In this document: positions 7,275 through 15,200 of the stretch, one piece after another
Numbering within the stretch: position 1 is the first letter of the stretch
Layout of the letters: the number at the start of each line of letters is the position of its first letter
Source: Gandjariella thermophila
GTDB taxonomy: Bacteria > Actinomycetota > Actinomycetes > Mycobacteriales > Pseudonocardiaceae
Length of the DNA: 64,000 nt
NCBI RefSeq assembly: GCF_005405885.1
Contig: NZ_BJFL01000019.1
Location: 42,377-106,376, forward strand
Direction of reading: 5' to 3'
Position numbers and translations under genes: made by a program
Notes under the pieces: model-generated
Told to the model about the DNA's origin: nothing
Seen by the model: the letters and a program-made list of their open reading frames with translations, nothing else
Databases searched by the model: none

Positions 7275-10200
7275 ATGAGATCGAGCGGCGTGACTCGGCG
7301 GATCGGCATCGGCACAGGGACGGTGATCGCCCTGCTGCTGTCCTGCGCGGCTGGCGCGGCGGCGAACGGCGGCCAGGCACCGGGCGGCCCCGGCGCACCG
7401 TCCTTTTTCGACCTCGGGCGCAAGGACTGCGTGGGCACGGCCACCGGCACCGCGTCGAAGGTCTGGTTCACGGTGGCCGGCGGCGTGCTCTCCGACGTGT
7501 ACGAACCGACCGTCGACAACACCAACGTCGGAACGCTGCAGTACGTGGTCACCGACGGCTCGACCTTCACCGACCTGCAGACCCGCGACCTGACCTACAC
7601 CGTCGCCGCGGACCCGACCGGGATGTCCTGCACGGTCACCGCGACCAGCACCCGGCACCACTACCAGTTGGTCACCACGTACCTCACCGACCCGGCACGG
7701 GACACCGTGCTGATGCGCACCCGGCTGGTGGCCGGGGCGCCCGGGCTGCGGCTGTACGCGCGGCTGGACGCGCACGTCAACGGCAACGGCGGTGGCGGGC
7801 CGGACAACGGCGGCGCGGACACCGGCACGGTGACCACAGTGGACGGTGCCGCGGTACCGGTGGTGTCCGACACCGCCACGGTCAGCCAGGCGGCCAACCG
7901 TGACTACGCGGTGCCCACCTTCGCGGCGCTGCGCTCCACCGCGGCCACCGGCTCGGCGAGCGTCGGCTACGCCGGCACCGCCAGCGACGGGCTCACCGCG
8001 CTGGACGCCACGCACACCCTCGGCGCCACGTACGCCTCCGCCCCGAACGGGCACGTCGTCGCGGTGCAGGACGTCACCCCGCGCGCCGGCCAGGACGTGA
8101 CGCTCGCACTCGGCTTCGGCCGCACCGGCGCCGACGCGGTGGCCACCGCGGGCGCGTCGCTGTCCCGGCCGTTCGACGCCGTGCAGGCGGACTACCAGCG
8201 CGGCTGGCGGGACTACGACGCCACGCTGCGCCGCCCGCCGGCCGCGTGGCGCGACGCCTACTACACCTCCGCCAACGTGCTGAAGGCCAGCGAGGACAAG
8301 ACGTTCCCCGGCGCGATCGCCGCGTCCCTGGCGAGCCCCTGGGGTCAGGCGGTCAGCGCGGGCGCGCTGGTCGGCGGCAAACCGGTGTACTTCGGGTCGT
8401 ACCGGGAGACCTTCGCCCGCGACCTGTACGAGACGTTCACCGGGCTGCTGGTCGACGGTGACCTGGCCACCGCGCGGGACACCGTGCGCTTCCTGTTCGG
8501 CCGGCAGCAACTGCCGGACGGCGAGATGCCGCGCAACTCGCTGCCCAACGGCAAGACCGCGCCGGACACCGGCGGCCGGCAGCTCGACGAGACGGCGTAC
8601 CCGATCCTCATGGCCGACCAGGCCGGCCTCGGTGGAGACGGTGCACTGTGGACGGACCATATCCGCCGCGCCGCCGACTTCCTGGTCGCGCACGGGCCGT
8701 CGGACGGCGTGGAGCGGTGGGAGGAACAGTCCGGCTACTCGCCGTCCACCATCGCCGCGGAGATCGCCGGGCTGACCTCGGCCGCGCGGATCGCCACGCG
8801 GCACGGCGACACCGACCGCGCCGCGCTCTACCAGGCGACCGCGGACCACTTCCAGCGCAGCGTCAAGGCGTGGACGGTGACCACCACCGGCCCGTACGCG
8901 CCGCGGTACTTCACCCGGCTGTCCAAGACCGGCGACCCGAACGCGGCGATCAGCTACAACCTCGGCAACGGCGGCCCGACGGTGGACCAGCGCGCGGTGG
9001 TGGACGGCGGCTTCCAGGAACTGGTGCGGCTCGGCGAACTGCCCGCCGACGACCCGGACGTGCGCGCCTCGCTGACCGTGTTGGACCGACAGATCGGCGT
9101 GCACACGCCCAGCGGCACCGGCTACTACCGCTACGGCACCTCGGCGTCGGCGGGCAGCGCGGACGGCTACGGCGACTGCTACCAGCCGAGCCAGACCTCC
9201 TGCCGGGTGCCGGGCGCGCCGTGGCCGCCGGGCAACGTCGGCACCGGACACCTGTGGCCGGTGCTCTCCGGCGAACGCGCGGAGACGGCGCTCGCCGCCG
9301 GGGACACCGCGACCGCGGGCGCGCTGCTGGCCGCGATGACGCGGTTCTCCTCCGGCGTCGGCCTGGTGCCCGAGCAGGCGTGGGAGGACCCGGACCTGCC
9401 GCCGTCGGCGTACGGCAGCGACCCGACCACCGCTTCCATCGGGTTCACCACCGGCAAGGCGGCCGGCTCGGCGTCCCCGCTGACCTGGGCCCAGGCCCAG
9501 GAACTGCGGCTGATCGTCGACCTGGATGCCGGCCGGACGCTGGAACGCCCGGACGCCACCACCGCCCGCTACGTCGACCACGCCGCGCCGGTCGCCCTCG
9601 GGGTCACGGTGTCCGCGTCGGCCGACGGCTCGGTCACCGGCACGGCCCCGGCCGGTGCCCACGTGGTGGTGGGCGCCGCCGACACCACCACGGGCGATCC
9701 GGCCGGCACGGCGTCCACCACGGCCGGCCGCGACGGGCGGTTCGCCGTCACCGTGCCCATCGGGTTCGGCAGCAACGTGGTCACCGCGACGGCCACCACC
9801 GCCGACGGGACGGGATACGCGCAGACCAGCGTGGTTGGCAACGCGGTGGCCGGGACCACCGTGCTGGACGCGGCCGACCCGAGCGGCGACGACAACGGTC
9901 CTGGTACGTACCAGTACCCCACCGCCAGCGACTTCGCCGCCGGCTCGTTCGACATCACCCGCTTCCAGGTGGTCAACGCCGGGACGACCGTCTACCTGCG
10001 CACCACGCTGCGCGCGCTCGTGCCGACCTTCGGCAACACCATGGGCGCCCAACTCCTCGACGTCTACGTGCACATCCCGGGAGCCGCCGCCACCTCGACC
10101 GCGGCCGCCTTCCCGTCCCGCGACTACACGATCGCCTCCGGCGACGCCTGGAGCCAACGGTTGGAGGTGCAGGGCTTCGCCGACCCCGTCTGGGTCGACG

Positions 10201-10553
10201 CCGGCGGTGGGGTGCGCGGCACCGCCGGCGTCGTCGCCTCCACCACCGACCGCACCATCACCATCGCGGTGCCCACGGCCCGGTTCGGCACCCCCGGACA
10301 GGGCTGGTCGTTCACCGTGGTGCTGCACGGCCAGGACGGGTACCGCGCCGGCGAGGCGCGCGGCTTCGCGCCCACCGCGCAGCCGTATCTCTTCGGCGTC
10401 TGCCCGCCCGGCGGCACCGCGCCGGTCTGCTCAGCCGACCCGGCCGGCGTGCCCAGGGCCGTGGACGTACTCACCCCCGCCGGCGTCGACCAGGCCGCCG
10501 AACTCGACCCCACCCGCGGCCCGGTCACGATCCACGGCGTCCCGGTGCCGTAG
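7275..10553 (+). CDS. Secreted GH15 glucodextranase/glucoamylase-like enzyme
   Basis: A 1,092-residue exported glycosidase. The ATG at 7275 (AAAGG ahead) begins a typical signal peptide, with VTRRIGIGTGTVIALLLS and a small-residue cleavage region. An N-terminal beta-sandwich domain is followed by the alpha/alpha-barrel GH15 domain from about residue 290. Motifs include SYRETFARDLYETFTG, RQQLPDGEMPRNS, VERWEEQSGYSPSTIAAEIAGL and GHLWPVLSGERAE; the acidic residues in WEEQ and GHLWPVL.GE fit the GH15 catalytic acid and base. After about 780 come an Ig-like domain and a C-terminal domain (FDITRFQVVNAGTTVYLRTTL) like the surface-binding domain C of glucodextranase. The expected role is release of glucose from dextran or starch outside the cell. 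Confidence 0.85.
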   Translation: MRSSGVTRRIGIGTGTVIALLLSCAAGAAANGGQAPGGPGAPSFFDLGRKDCVGTATGTASKVWFTVAGGVLSDVYEPTVDNTNVGTLQYVVTDGSTFTDLQTRDLTYTVAADPTGMSCTVTATSTRHHYQLVTTYLTDPARDTVLMRTRLVAGAPGLRLYARLDAHVNGNGGGGPDNGGADTGTVTTVDGAAVPVVSDTATVSQAANRDYAVPTFAALRSTAATGSASVGYAGTASDGLTALDATHTLGATYASAPNGHVVAVQDVTPRAGQDVTLALGFGRTGADAVATAGASLSRPFDAVQADYQRGWRDYDATLRRPPAAWRDAYYTSANVLKASEDKTFPGAIAASLASPWGQAVSAGALVGGKPVYFGSYRETFARDLYETFTGLLVDGDLATARDTVRFLFGRQQLPDGEMPRNSLPNGKTAPDTGGRQLDETAYPILMADQAGLGGDGALWTDHIRRAADFLVAHGPSDGVERWEEQSGYSPSTIAAEIAGLTSAARIATRHGDTDRAALYQATADHFQRSVKAWTVTTTGPYAPRYFTRLSKTGDPNAAISYNLGNGGPTVDQRAVVDGGFQELVRLGELPADDPDVRASLTVLDRQIGVHTPSGTGYYRYGTSASAGSADGYGDCYQPSQTSCRVPGAPWPPGNVGTGHLWPVLSGERAETALAAGDTATAGALLAAMTRFSSGVGLVPEQAWEDPDLPPSAYGSDPTTASIGFTTGKAAGSASPLTWAQAQELRLIVDLDAGRTLERPDATTARYVDHAAPVALGVTVSASADGSVTGTAPAGAHVVVGAADTTTGDPAGTASTTAGRDGRFAVTVPIGFGSNVVTATATTADGTGYAQTSVVGNAVAGTTVLDAADPSGDDNGPGTYQYPTASDFAAGSFDITRFQVVNAGTTVYLRTTLRALVPTFGNTMGAQLLDVYVHIPGAAATSTAAAFPSRDYTIASGDAWSQRLEVQGFADPVWVDAGGGVRGTAGVVASTTDRTITIAVPTARFGTPGQGWSFTVVLHGQDGYRAGEARGFAPTAQPYLFGVCPPGGTAPVCSADPAGVPRAVDVLTPAGVDQAAELDPTRGPVTIHGVPVP

Positions 10554-10595
10554 CGGTGGGCGCGTTCTGTCGGTGCAGGCCAGTACGCTCGCCGC

Positions 10596-10946
10596 ATGAT
10601 CAATGGTGGACACGTCATCATCTACAGCAGCGACGCTGGCGCGGACCGGGCCTTCTTCCGGGACGTGCTGGGCTACCCGCACGTCGACGCCGGCCACGGC
10701 TGGCTGATCTTCCAGCTACCGCCAGCCGAGATCGCCGTCCACCCGGCGGAGGCGTCGGGCACACACGAGTTCTACTTCATGTGCGACGACGTGGACGCGA
10801 CCGTGCGGGACCTGACCGCGAAGGGCGTCGAGTTCACCCAGCCCGTCACCGACGCCGGCTGGGGCCTGCTGACCCGGTTCCGCCTGCCGGGCGGCGGTGA
10901 GGTCGGCATGTACCAGCCCCGCCACCCGCGCGCTACGGATCTCTGA
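10596..10946 (+). CDS. VOC-family (glyoxalase/bleomycin-resistance-like) protein
   Basis: A small single-domain protein of 116 residues with the betaalphabetabetabeta pattern of the VOC superfamily: GGHVIIYSSDAGADRAFFRDVLGYP at the start, HEFYFMCDDVDATVRDLTAKGVEF in the middle, and LPGGGEVGMYQPRHP at the end. VOC proteins dimerise and bind a metal or a small molecule; the substrate is not evident. Its 3' end overlaps the convergent GNAT gene by 14 bases. Confidence 0.8.
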   Translation: MINGGHVIIYSSDAGADRAFFRDVLGYPHVDAGHGWLIFQLPPAEIAVHPAEASGTHEFYFMCDDVDATVRDLTAKGVEFTQPVTDAGWGLLTRFRLPGGGEVGMYQPRHPRATDL

Positions 10947-11322
10947 CCTGCAGCAGCCGCGGCGAACCCGCGAAACCACGGCGGGTGTACACCGGAATCG
11001 CCCGGGTACCGGAGTGCACCGTCACCCGCTCCAGCCGCAGGGAGCGCGCGAGGTCCAGCACCGCGTCGATGAGCCCGCTGCCCAGACCGGCGTTCCGCTC
11101 GTGCGGCACGATGTACACGCACTGCACGTCGCCCGACGCCCGGTCCGGTTTGCGCGGCGTCGGTACCCGCCGCACGATCGCCAGCCAGGCCATGCCGATC
11201 ACCGCACCGCCCCGCACGAGGACCAGGCAACGGTGGGTGGACGCGTTCTCCCGCGCCCATCTGACGAAGTGGCCGACAAACTCGTCGCGCGTGGTGATCG
11301 GCGGCGTCTCCGCGTTCTCCAG
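10933..11322 (-). CDS. GNAT N-acetyltransferase with disrupted or missing N-terminus
   Basis: The minus-strand frame reads LENAETPPITTRDEFVGHF, CLVLVRGGAVIGMAWLAIV, DVQCVYIVPHERNAGLGSGLIDAVL and VTVHSGTRAIPVYTRRGFAGS. This is a clear GNAT core with the acetyl-CoA loop RNAGLGSG. In this frame there is no ATG; a TGA lies upstream near 11360 and the first usable start is a CTG at 11322 or a GTG at 11217. An ATG at 11362 opens a different frame (MTSAAANPFVALV) whose text would join naturally to WLLENAETPP if about two bases were restored near 11330. A 5' frameshift or a sequencing error is therefore likely. Confidence 0.6.
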   Translation of the reverse strand: MENAETPPITTRDEFVGHFVRWARENASTHRCLVLVRGGAVIGMAWLAIVRRVPTPRKPDRASGDVQCVYIVPHERNAGLGSGLIDAVLDLARSLRLERVTVHSGTRAIPVYTRRGFAGSPRLLQVRDP

Positions 11323-11410
11323 TAACCAAAGCGACGAACGGGTTGGCCGCTGCGGAGGTCATGCACTCACTGTAAGCGGCCGAGGCGGACGAGAGAGGGG
11401 AGGCGCCGAA

Positions 11411-11450
11411 CCGAGCGGGGGGCGTGGCGTGCGCCCCGCCCGCCGCTCGG
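11411..11450 (-). terminator. Hairpin terminator downstream of ohr
   Basis: CCGAGCGG (11411-11418) pairs with CCGCTCGG (11443-11450), and the inner GGGGCG/CGCCCC extends the stem. It begins about 16 bases past the ohr stop on the minus strand. Confidence 0.6.
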
Positions 11451-11465
11451 GCGATCAGGTGTCGG

Positions 11466-11876
11466 TCACTCCACCACCAGGTCGACCGGGATGTTGCCGC
11501 GCGTGGCCCGGGAGTACGGGCAGGCGGCGTGCGCCTTCTCGACCAGGTCGCGCCCCTGCTCGCCGTGCAGGTGTTCGGGCAGCTCGACGTGCAGCACCAC
11601 GGCGAGACCGAACCCGCCTTCGTCCTTGCCGATGCTGACCTCGGCCGTCACCGAGGCGTCCCGAGTGTCGATCTTCGCCTCCCGGCCCACCATGCCGAGC
11701 GCGCTGGCGAAGCAGGCCGCGTAACCGGCCGCGAAGAGCTGTTCCGGGTTGGTGCCCTTGCCGTCGCCGCCGAGCGCGGGCGGGAAGGCGAGCCGGAGGT
11801 CGATCTGACCGTCGGAGCTGACGGCGCGGCCCTCCCGGCCGTTGGCGGTGGCGACTGCGGTGTAGATGGCGTCCAT
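11466..11876 (-). CDS. ohr: Organic hydroperoxide resistance protein Ohr (OsmC family)
   Basis: A 136-residue cytoplasmic thiol peroxidase that reduces organic hydroperoxides. The two reactive cysteines are in place: Cys55 in GYAACFASAL and Cys119 in AHAACPYSRAT. The GTNPEQLFAAGYAACF block is typical of Ohr rather than OsmC. Length matches the family (about 140). It is divergent from ohrR, and the shared 100-base intergenic region holds a double palindrome likely bound by OhrR. Confidence 0.93.
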   Translation of the reverse strand: MDAIYTAVATANGREGRAVSSDGQIDLRLAFPPALGGDGKGTNPEQLFAAGYAACFASALGMVGREAKIDTRDASVTAEVSIGKDEGGFGLAVVLHVELPEHLHGEQGRDLVEKAHAACPYSRATRGNIPVDLVVE

Positions 11877-11935
11877 GGCGGGGTTCGCTCCTTACCTCCG
11901 GGCCGGCGGCTACCGGCCACACAGCGCAAACCATA

Positions 11936-11967
11936 GCGCACAACTAAATTGTGCGCAACTTAGTTGT
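11936..11967. promoter_or_regulatory. Tandem OhrR operator
   Basis: GCGCACAA-CTAAA-TTGTGCGC (11936-11956) is a perfect inverted repeat. Immediately after it, CAAC-TTA-GTTG lies in 11956-11966. Seen as 13-mers, ACAACTAAATTGT (11940-11952) and GCAACTTAGTTGT (11955-11967) repeat with a 15-base period. Known OhrR boxes are AT-rich palindromes of this kind between ohr and ohrR. The right box ends 13 bases before the ohrR ATG, so it should also repress ohrR itself. Confidence 0.75.
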
Positions 11968-11979
11968 ACACTGTGAGCC

Positions 11980-12450
11980 ATGTCAGCCCGCTCCACCCGC
12001 ACACCCGCCCCGGACCTGCTCCACCTGGACAGCCAGCTGTGCCTGGCCGTCCAGACGGCGAGCCGGGCCGTCGGCGGCGTCTACCGCAGGCTCCTCGCCG
12101 ATCTCGGCCTGACCTACCCGCAGTACCTCGTGCTGATGGCCCTGTGGGAGCACGGCGAACTGACCGTGAAGCGGATGGGCGAGCTACTGCGACTGGACTC
12201 GGGCACGCTCTCGCCGCTGCTCAAGCGGCTGGAGGCGGCCGGACTGGTCCGGCGGGAGCGCAGCGCCGACGACGAGCGGTCCGTGCTGGTGACGCTCACC
12301 GCGAAGGGCGGGGCGCTGCGGGAGCGCGCCGAGCAGGTGCCCTGCCGGCTGCTCGAGGCGTCCGGCCTGGACGAGAACGAGGCGGTCCAGCTGCGCGAGG
12401 CGCTGTACCGCCTCGCCGACGCCCTGGACCGCTCGCTGGAAACGCCCTGA
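11980..12450 (+). CDS. ohrR: MarR-family peroxide-sensing repressor OhrR
   Basis: A 156-residue winged-helix regulator. The sensing cysteine is Cys21 in LDSQLCLAVQTASRAV, followed by the conserved LTYPQYLVLMALWE with its redox-coupled tyrosine. A second Cys near 120 (EQVPCRLLEASGL) makes a two-Cys OhrR possible. The wing and recognition helix are in LDSGTLSPLLKRLEAAGLVRRERSADDER. Peroxide oxidises the N-terminal Cys and releases DNA. It is divergent from ohr and ends four bases before the convergent methyltransferase gene. Confidence 0.92.
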   Translation: MSARSTRTPAPDLLHLDSQLCLAVQTASRAVGGVYRRLLADLGLTYPQYLVLMALWEHGELTVKRMGELLRLDSGTLSPLLKRLEAAGLVRRERSADDERSVLVTLTAKGGALRERAEQVPCRLLEASGLDENEAVQLREALYRLADALDRSLETP

Positions 12451-12453
12451 GCG

Positions 12454-13122
12454 TCAGCGGAGATCGCCGGTGACCCGCCAGACCGTGGTTGCCCTGGTGC
12501 GCATGCCTTCGAGGTCCACCGGGACGGGCACCTCGTAGTCAGCCAGGCGTTCCAATCCGGCCCGCGGGAGGTAGTGCCGGCCGGGATCACCGACAAGCAC
12601 CGTAGCGCCTCGCGTGTGAGCCCGGTTGAGGAAGGGGCGCACCCGCTCGGCCATGTCGCGGTCGTAGAACACGTCGCCGGCCAGCACCAGGTCGGCGTCC
12701 ACCGTCGCGCCGGCGTCGGCCAGCACGTCGTCCAGGCTCGCGGTGAGGTGAACGCCGTTGGCCTCGGCGTTGAGGGCGATGGCCGCGCCGGCGAATCGGT
12801 CGATCTCGTTGGCCACCGCCGACGCCGCGCCAGCCCGCATGGCGGCGACCGCGACCAGTCCGGAGCCGGAGGCGAAGTCGAACACGCTGCGGCCGGCGAC
12901 CAGGTCGGGATGGTCGAGCAGGTACCGGGCCAGCGCCTGGCCGCCGGCCCAGGCGAACGCCCAGAACGGCGGGGCCAGCCCGGAGACCCCGAGGTCGGCC
13001 TCCAGCTTCTCCCACAGCGCCACGATGTCCTCGGCGAGCCGGAGCCGGATCTCCGGGACGAACGGCGGCGCGTCCAGGCGGGTGGTGGCGCGCACGAACG
13101 CGTCGGGGGCCGGCGCGGTCAT
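12454..13122 (-). CDS. Class I SAM-dependent methyltransferase (COG3897/ETFB-lysine-methyltransferase-like)
   Basis: A 222-residue protein from ATG 13122. Motif I is SVFDFASGSGLVAVAAMRAG, with the acidic motif-II residue in AVANEIDRFAGAAI and a DLVLAGDVFYD motif that resembles the catalytic region of nicotinamide/protein-lysine methylases. The N-terminal PPFWAFAWAGGQALARYLLDHP is diagnostic of this subgroup. The acceptor is probably a protein lysine, but this is not shown by sequence. It is monocistronic. The longer upstream frame to 13650 lacks homology-like text and is rejected. Confidence 0.8.
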   Translation of the reverse strand: MTAPAPDAFVRATTRLDAPPFVPEIRLRLAEDIVALWEKLEADLGVSGLAPPFWAFAWAGGQALARYLLDHPDLVAGRSVFDFASGSGLVAVAAMRAGAASAVANEIDRFAGAAIALNAEANGVHLTASLDDVLADAGATVDADLVLAGDVFYDRDMAERVRPFLNRAHTRGATVLVGDPGRHYLPRAGLERLADYEVPVPVDLEGMRTRATTVWRVTGDLR

Positions 13123-13295
13123 CTGAGACGTTCCACCGAGGTAGCCACGGTTCCAGGATGGCAGCAGGGGCGGCCCGTGGAGGACCGCCCCTGGTGGGCT
13201 CTGCGCCGCCGCCGAGCCGGGACGCCGTACCCGCGCGCCGAAGGGAGTTGGGAGTGGGAGCCGGCGCGGTGAGGTCGGGGCCCCGGAGGCCAGCT

Positions 13296-13601
13296 CTAGG
13301 CGGGCAACGCAGAGATGCTTTCGTAGATCGGCAGCCGGCTCACGCAGTGCACGCACGGCATGCCGGTGGCGGTGGTGAGTACCTCGGCCTGGCGGCCGGT
13401 GATCCGTTCCCCGCACAGCGCGGTGAGCTTCTCCGGCCACGCGCCGTCGCCGGGGACCGGAACGACATGCGAGACCCTGCGGCTTTCCCCGACCACGCCA
13501 CGGCGCAGCCGCATCACCATCAGCGCCTGCTCGGCACCGGGGCCCGGCGCGGGCTGCGCGGCGGACACCTGAACCCCCAGCTCCGACACACCACTCACCA
13601 T
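13296..13601 (-). CDS. Hypothetical protein with C-terminal Cys motif
   Basis: A 101-residue protein, ATG at 13601, with GGGGAAG just ahead. I do not recognise a named domain. The C-terminal half, LTALCGERITGRQAEVL...GMPCVHCVSRLP, contains CG and CxxC elements that could bind a metal. The same kind of CGxxI...GMPCxxC layout is common in small actinobacterial proteins of unknown role. About 170 bases without genes separate it from the methyltransferase gene. Confidence 0.6.
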   Translation of the reverse strand: MVSGVSELGVQVSAAQPAPGPGAEQALMVMRLRRGVVGESRRVSHVVPVPGDGAWPEKLTALCGERITGRQAEVLTTATGMPCVHCVSRLPIYESISALPA

Positions 13602-13688
13602 CTTCCCCGCTCGTCGGCTTGGACCGGATAACGGTGCCGGCTAACGGCACCTGGGGATGCGTCTGAGCTGGCTCGCCACGTCGTTGTC

Positions 13689-13727
13689 GCCCCGCCGCCT
13701 CATGGCGCGAACCCTAGGCGGCGGGGC
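13689..13727 (-). terminator. Hairpin terminator downstream of the PucR gene
   Basis: GCCCCGCCGCCT (13689-13700) and AGGCGGCGGGGC (13716-13727) form a perfect 12-bp stem with a 15-base loop in the 220-base gap after the PucR stop. Confidence 0.65.
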
Positions 13728-13822
13728 AAGGTCATCGCTTCGTGCTGCCGGCCCAAGGCTGGCCGGAACCGCTGGTTCGGGAGAACGAAAGCGCCGGATG
13801 CCGGCGGACGGGCAGGCGGACG

Positions 13823-15082
13823 TCAGCGGGAGGACAGTACCGCCGAGCCCAGCCACCGGCAGAGCGTGAGCGCCAACTCCACGTCCAGCCGGTTGGCGGC
13901 GATGTCGCGGCCGAGTAGTTCCTCGGCCTTGCGCACCCGGTACTGCACCGAGTTCTTGTGCATCACCAGCCGTGCCGCCGCCGCGGTGTAGCTGCTGCCC
14001 TCGGCCAGGAACACCCGCAGCGTCTCCCGCAACCGGGCGTGGTGGGCGTCGTCGGTGGCCAGCGCGCCGAGCGTGTCGGCCACCCACGCCCGCGCCGAGT
14101 CGATGTCGGAGACCATCAGGGCCACCGACCCGACCTCGGCGAAGCACATCACCGGGTCGCACTCCGGCCCGGCGGCCAGGCCGAGCGCCTGCACCCGCAG
14201 CGCCTGCCGGTGGGTGCGGCGGAACCCGGCCAGCTCCCGGCCGGGTTCGCCCACGGCGACCCGGATGCCGCCGCCGGTGTCGGCCACCGCCCGCTCGAAC
14301 ACCTCCCGCGCCGGCAGCACCGGCTCGGCCAGCGGCAGCCACACCCACGCGCTGGCCTCGTCACACGGCACGAACAGCGGCCGCCCGGCACCCCCCGCCG
14401 CCTCGGCGACCGCGGCGGCCAACCGCTCCAGCTCGGTGAGCGATCCCTCGGCGCGCCGAGGTTCGGCGCGCCAGGCGACCAGGCCCAGATGCGTGCCGCG
14501 CAGCCGGTACCCGAGAGCGGCCTCGCTGGCGTCCACGTCCACCGCGTCGCCCTCCAGCACCGCCCGCACCCGCGCCGCCCGCATCGCGCTGCGGGTCGAC
14601 AGCCACCGGTCCCGCTCCTGCTCGTACGCTGTCACCACCTGGTTGATCACTCGGTCGATGAACGCGTAGGTCACGGTGAGCACCCGGCGGGCCATCGCGC
14701 CGAGCACCTCCGAATCGTCGATCTGGCGGGCCGCCTCCTGCAGCGCCATGTCCAGCACGGCGGTCTGGCCGACGTGGTAGGCGCGGATCAGGTCGACCAG
14801 CGGCGTGCCCCGCTGGGCGAGCCGGCGGGCGTACTGCAGCGCGGCCACCGGCGCCTCCACCTGCGAAACGTCGATGCCATGCTGGAAGATCTGCAGCGCG
14901 GTCTCGACGTTCTGCTGCACGCTGGACGCGAGCAGGGCGACCGTCGGCTCGTCGTCCCGCAGCAGCCGGGGGACATCCTTCTCGTAGACGCCGACCATGA
15001 CGCTGGTCAGTTCGCTCGCCCTGGCCGCGAGCGAGGCCGCGATCCGCGCGACGTGCTCGGTCACCACGGCCTCGTCCACCAC
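13823..15082 (-). CDS. PucR-family transcriptional regulator
   Basis: A 419-residue protein from GTG 15082. The C-terminus has the PucR helix-turn-helix: LRETLRVFLAEGSSYTAAAARLVMHKNSVQYRVRKAEELLGRDI (residues about 350-395), with the conserved HKNSVQYRVRKAEELLG. The middle is a GGDEF-like/CdaR regulatory domain. The N-terminal helical half (VYEKDVPRLLRDDEPTVALL) matches the RsbRD-like N-terminal domain of actinobacterial PucR proteins. Ligand and regulon are unknown. It is divergent from the EndoQ-UvrD gene, with about 120 bases between the start codons. Confidence 0.88.
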   Translation of the reverse strand: MVDEAVVTEHVARIAASLAARASELTSVMVGVYEKDVPRLLRDDEPTVALLASSVQQNVETALQIFQHGIDVSQVEAPVAALQYARRLAQRGTPLVDLIRAYHVGQTAVLDMALQEAARQIDDSEVLGAMARRVLTVTYAFIDRVINQVVTAYEQERDRWLSTRSAMRAARVRAVLEGDAVDVDASEAALGYRLRGTHLGLVAWRAEPRRAEGSLTELERLAAAVAEAAGGAGRPLFVPCDEASAWVWLPLAEPVLPAREVFERAVADTGGGIRVAVGEPGRELAGFRRTHRQALRVQALGLAAGPECDPVMCFAEVGSVALMVSDIDSARAWVADTLGALATDDAHHARLRETLRVFLAEGSSYTAAAARLVMHKNSVQYRVRKAEELLGRDIAANRLDVELALTLCRWLGSAVLSSR

Positions 15083-15200
15083 AAGATCAGCCTAGGTGCT
15101 CCAGCGCCTTCTGCGGTACCGGCTTGCCCGGTTCCGGTCGGCCGGCCGCCGGGCGTGTACGCGCCGGGATCGGCGGCCAGACATGGGAGGATTCGCGTTC

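Noticed and set aside
12454..13650. 398-residue version of the methyltransferase
   Set aside because: The extra N-terminal text lacks family similarity and overlaps the small gene at 13296; ATG 13122 gives the normal length.
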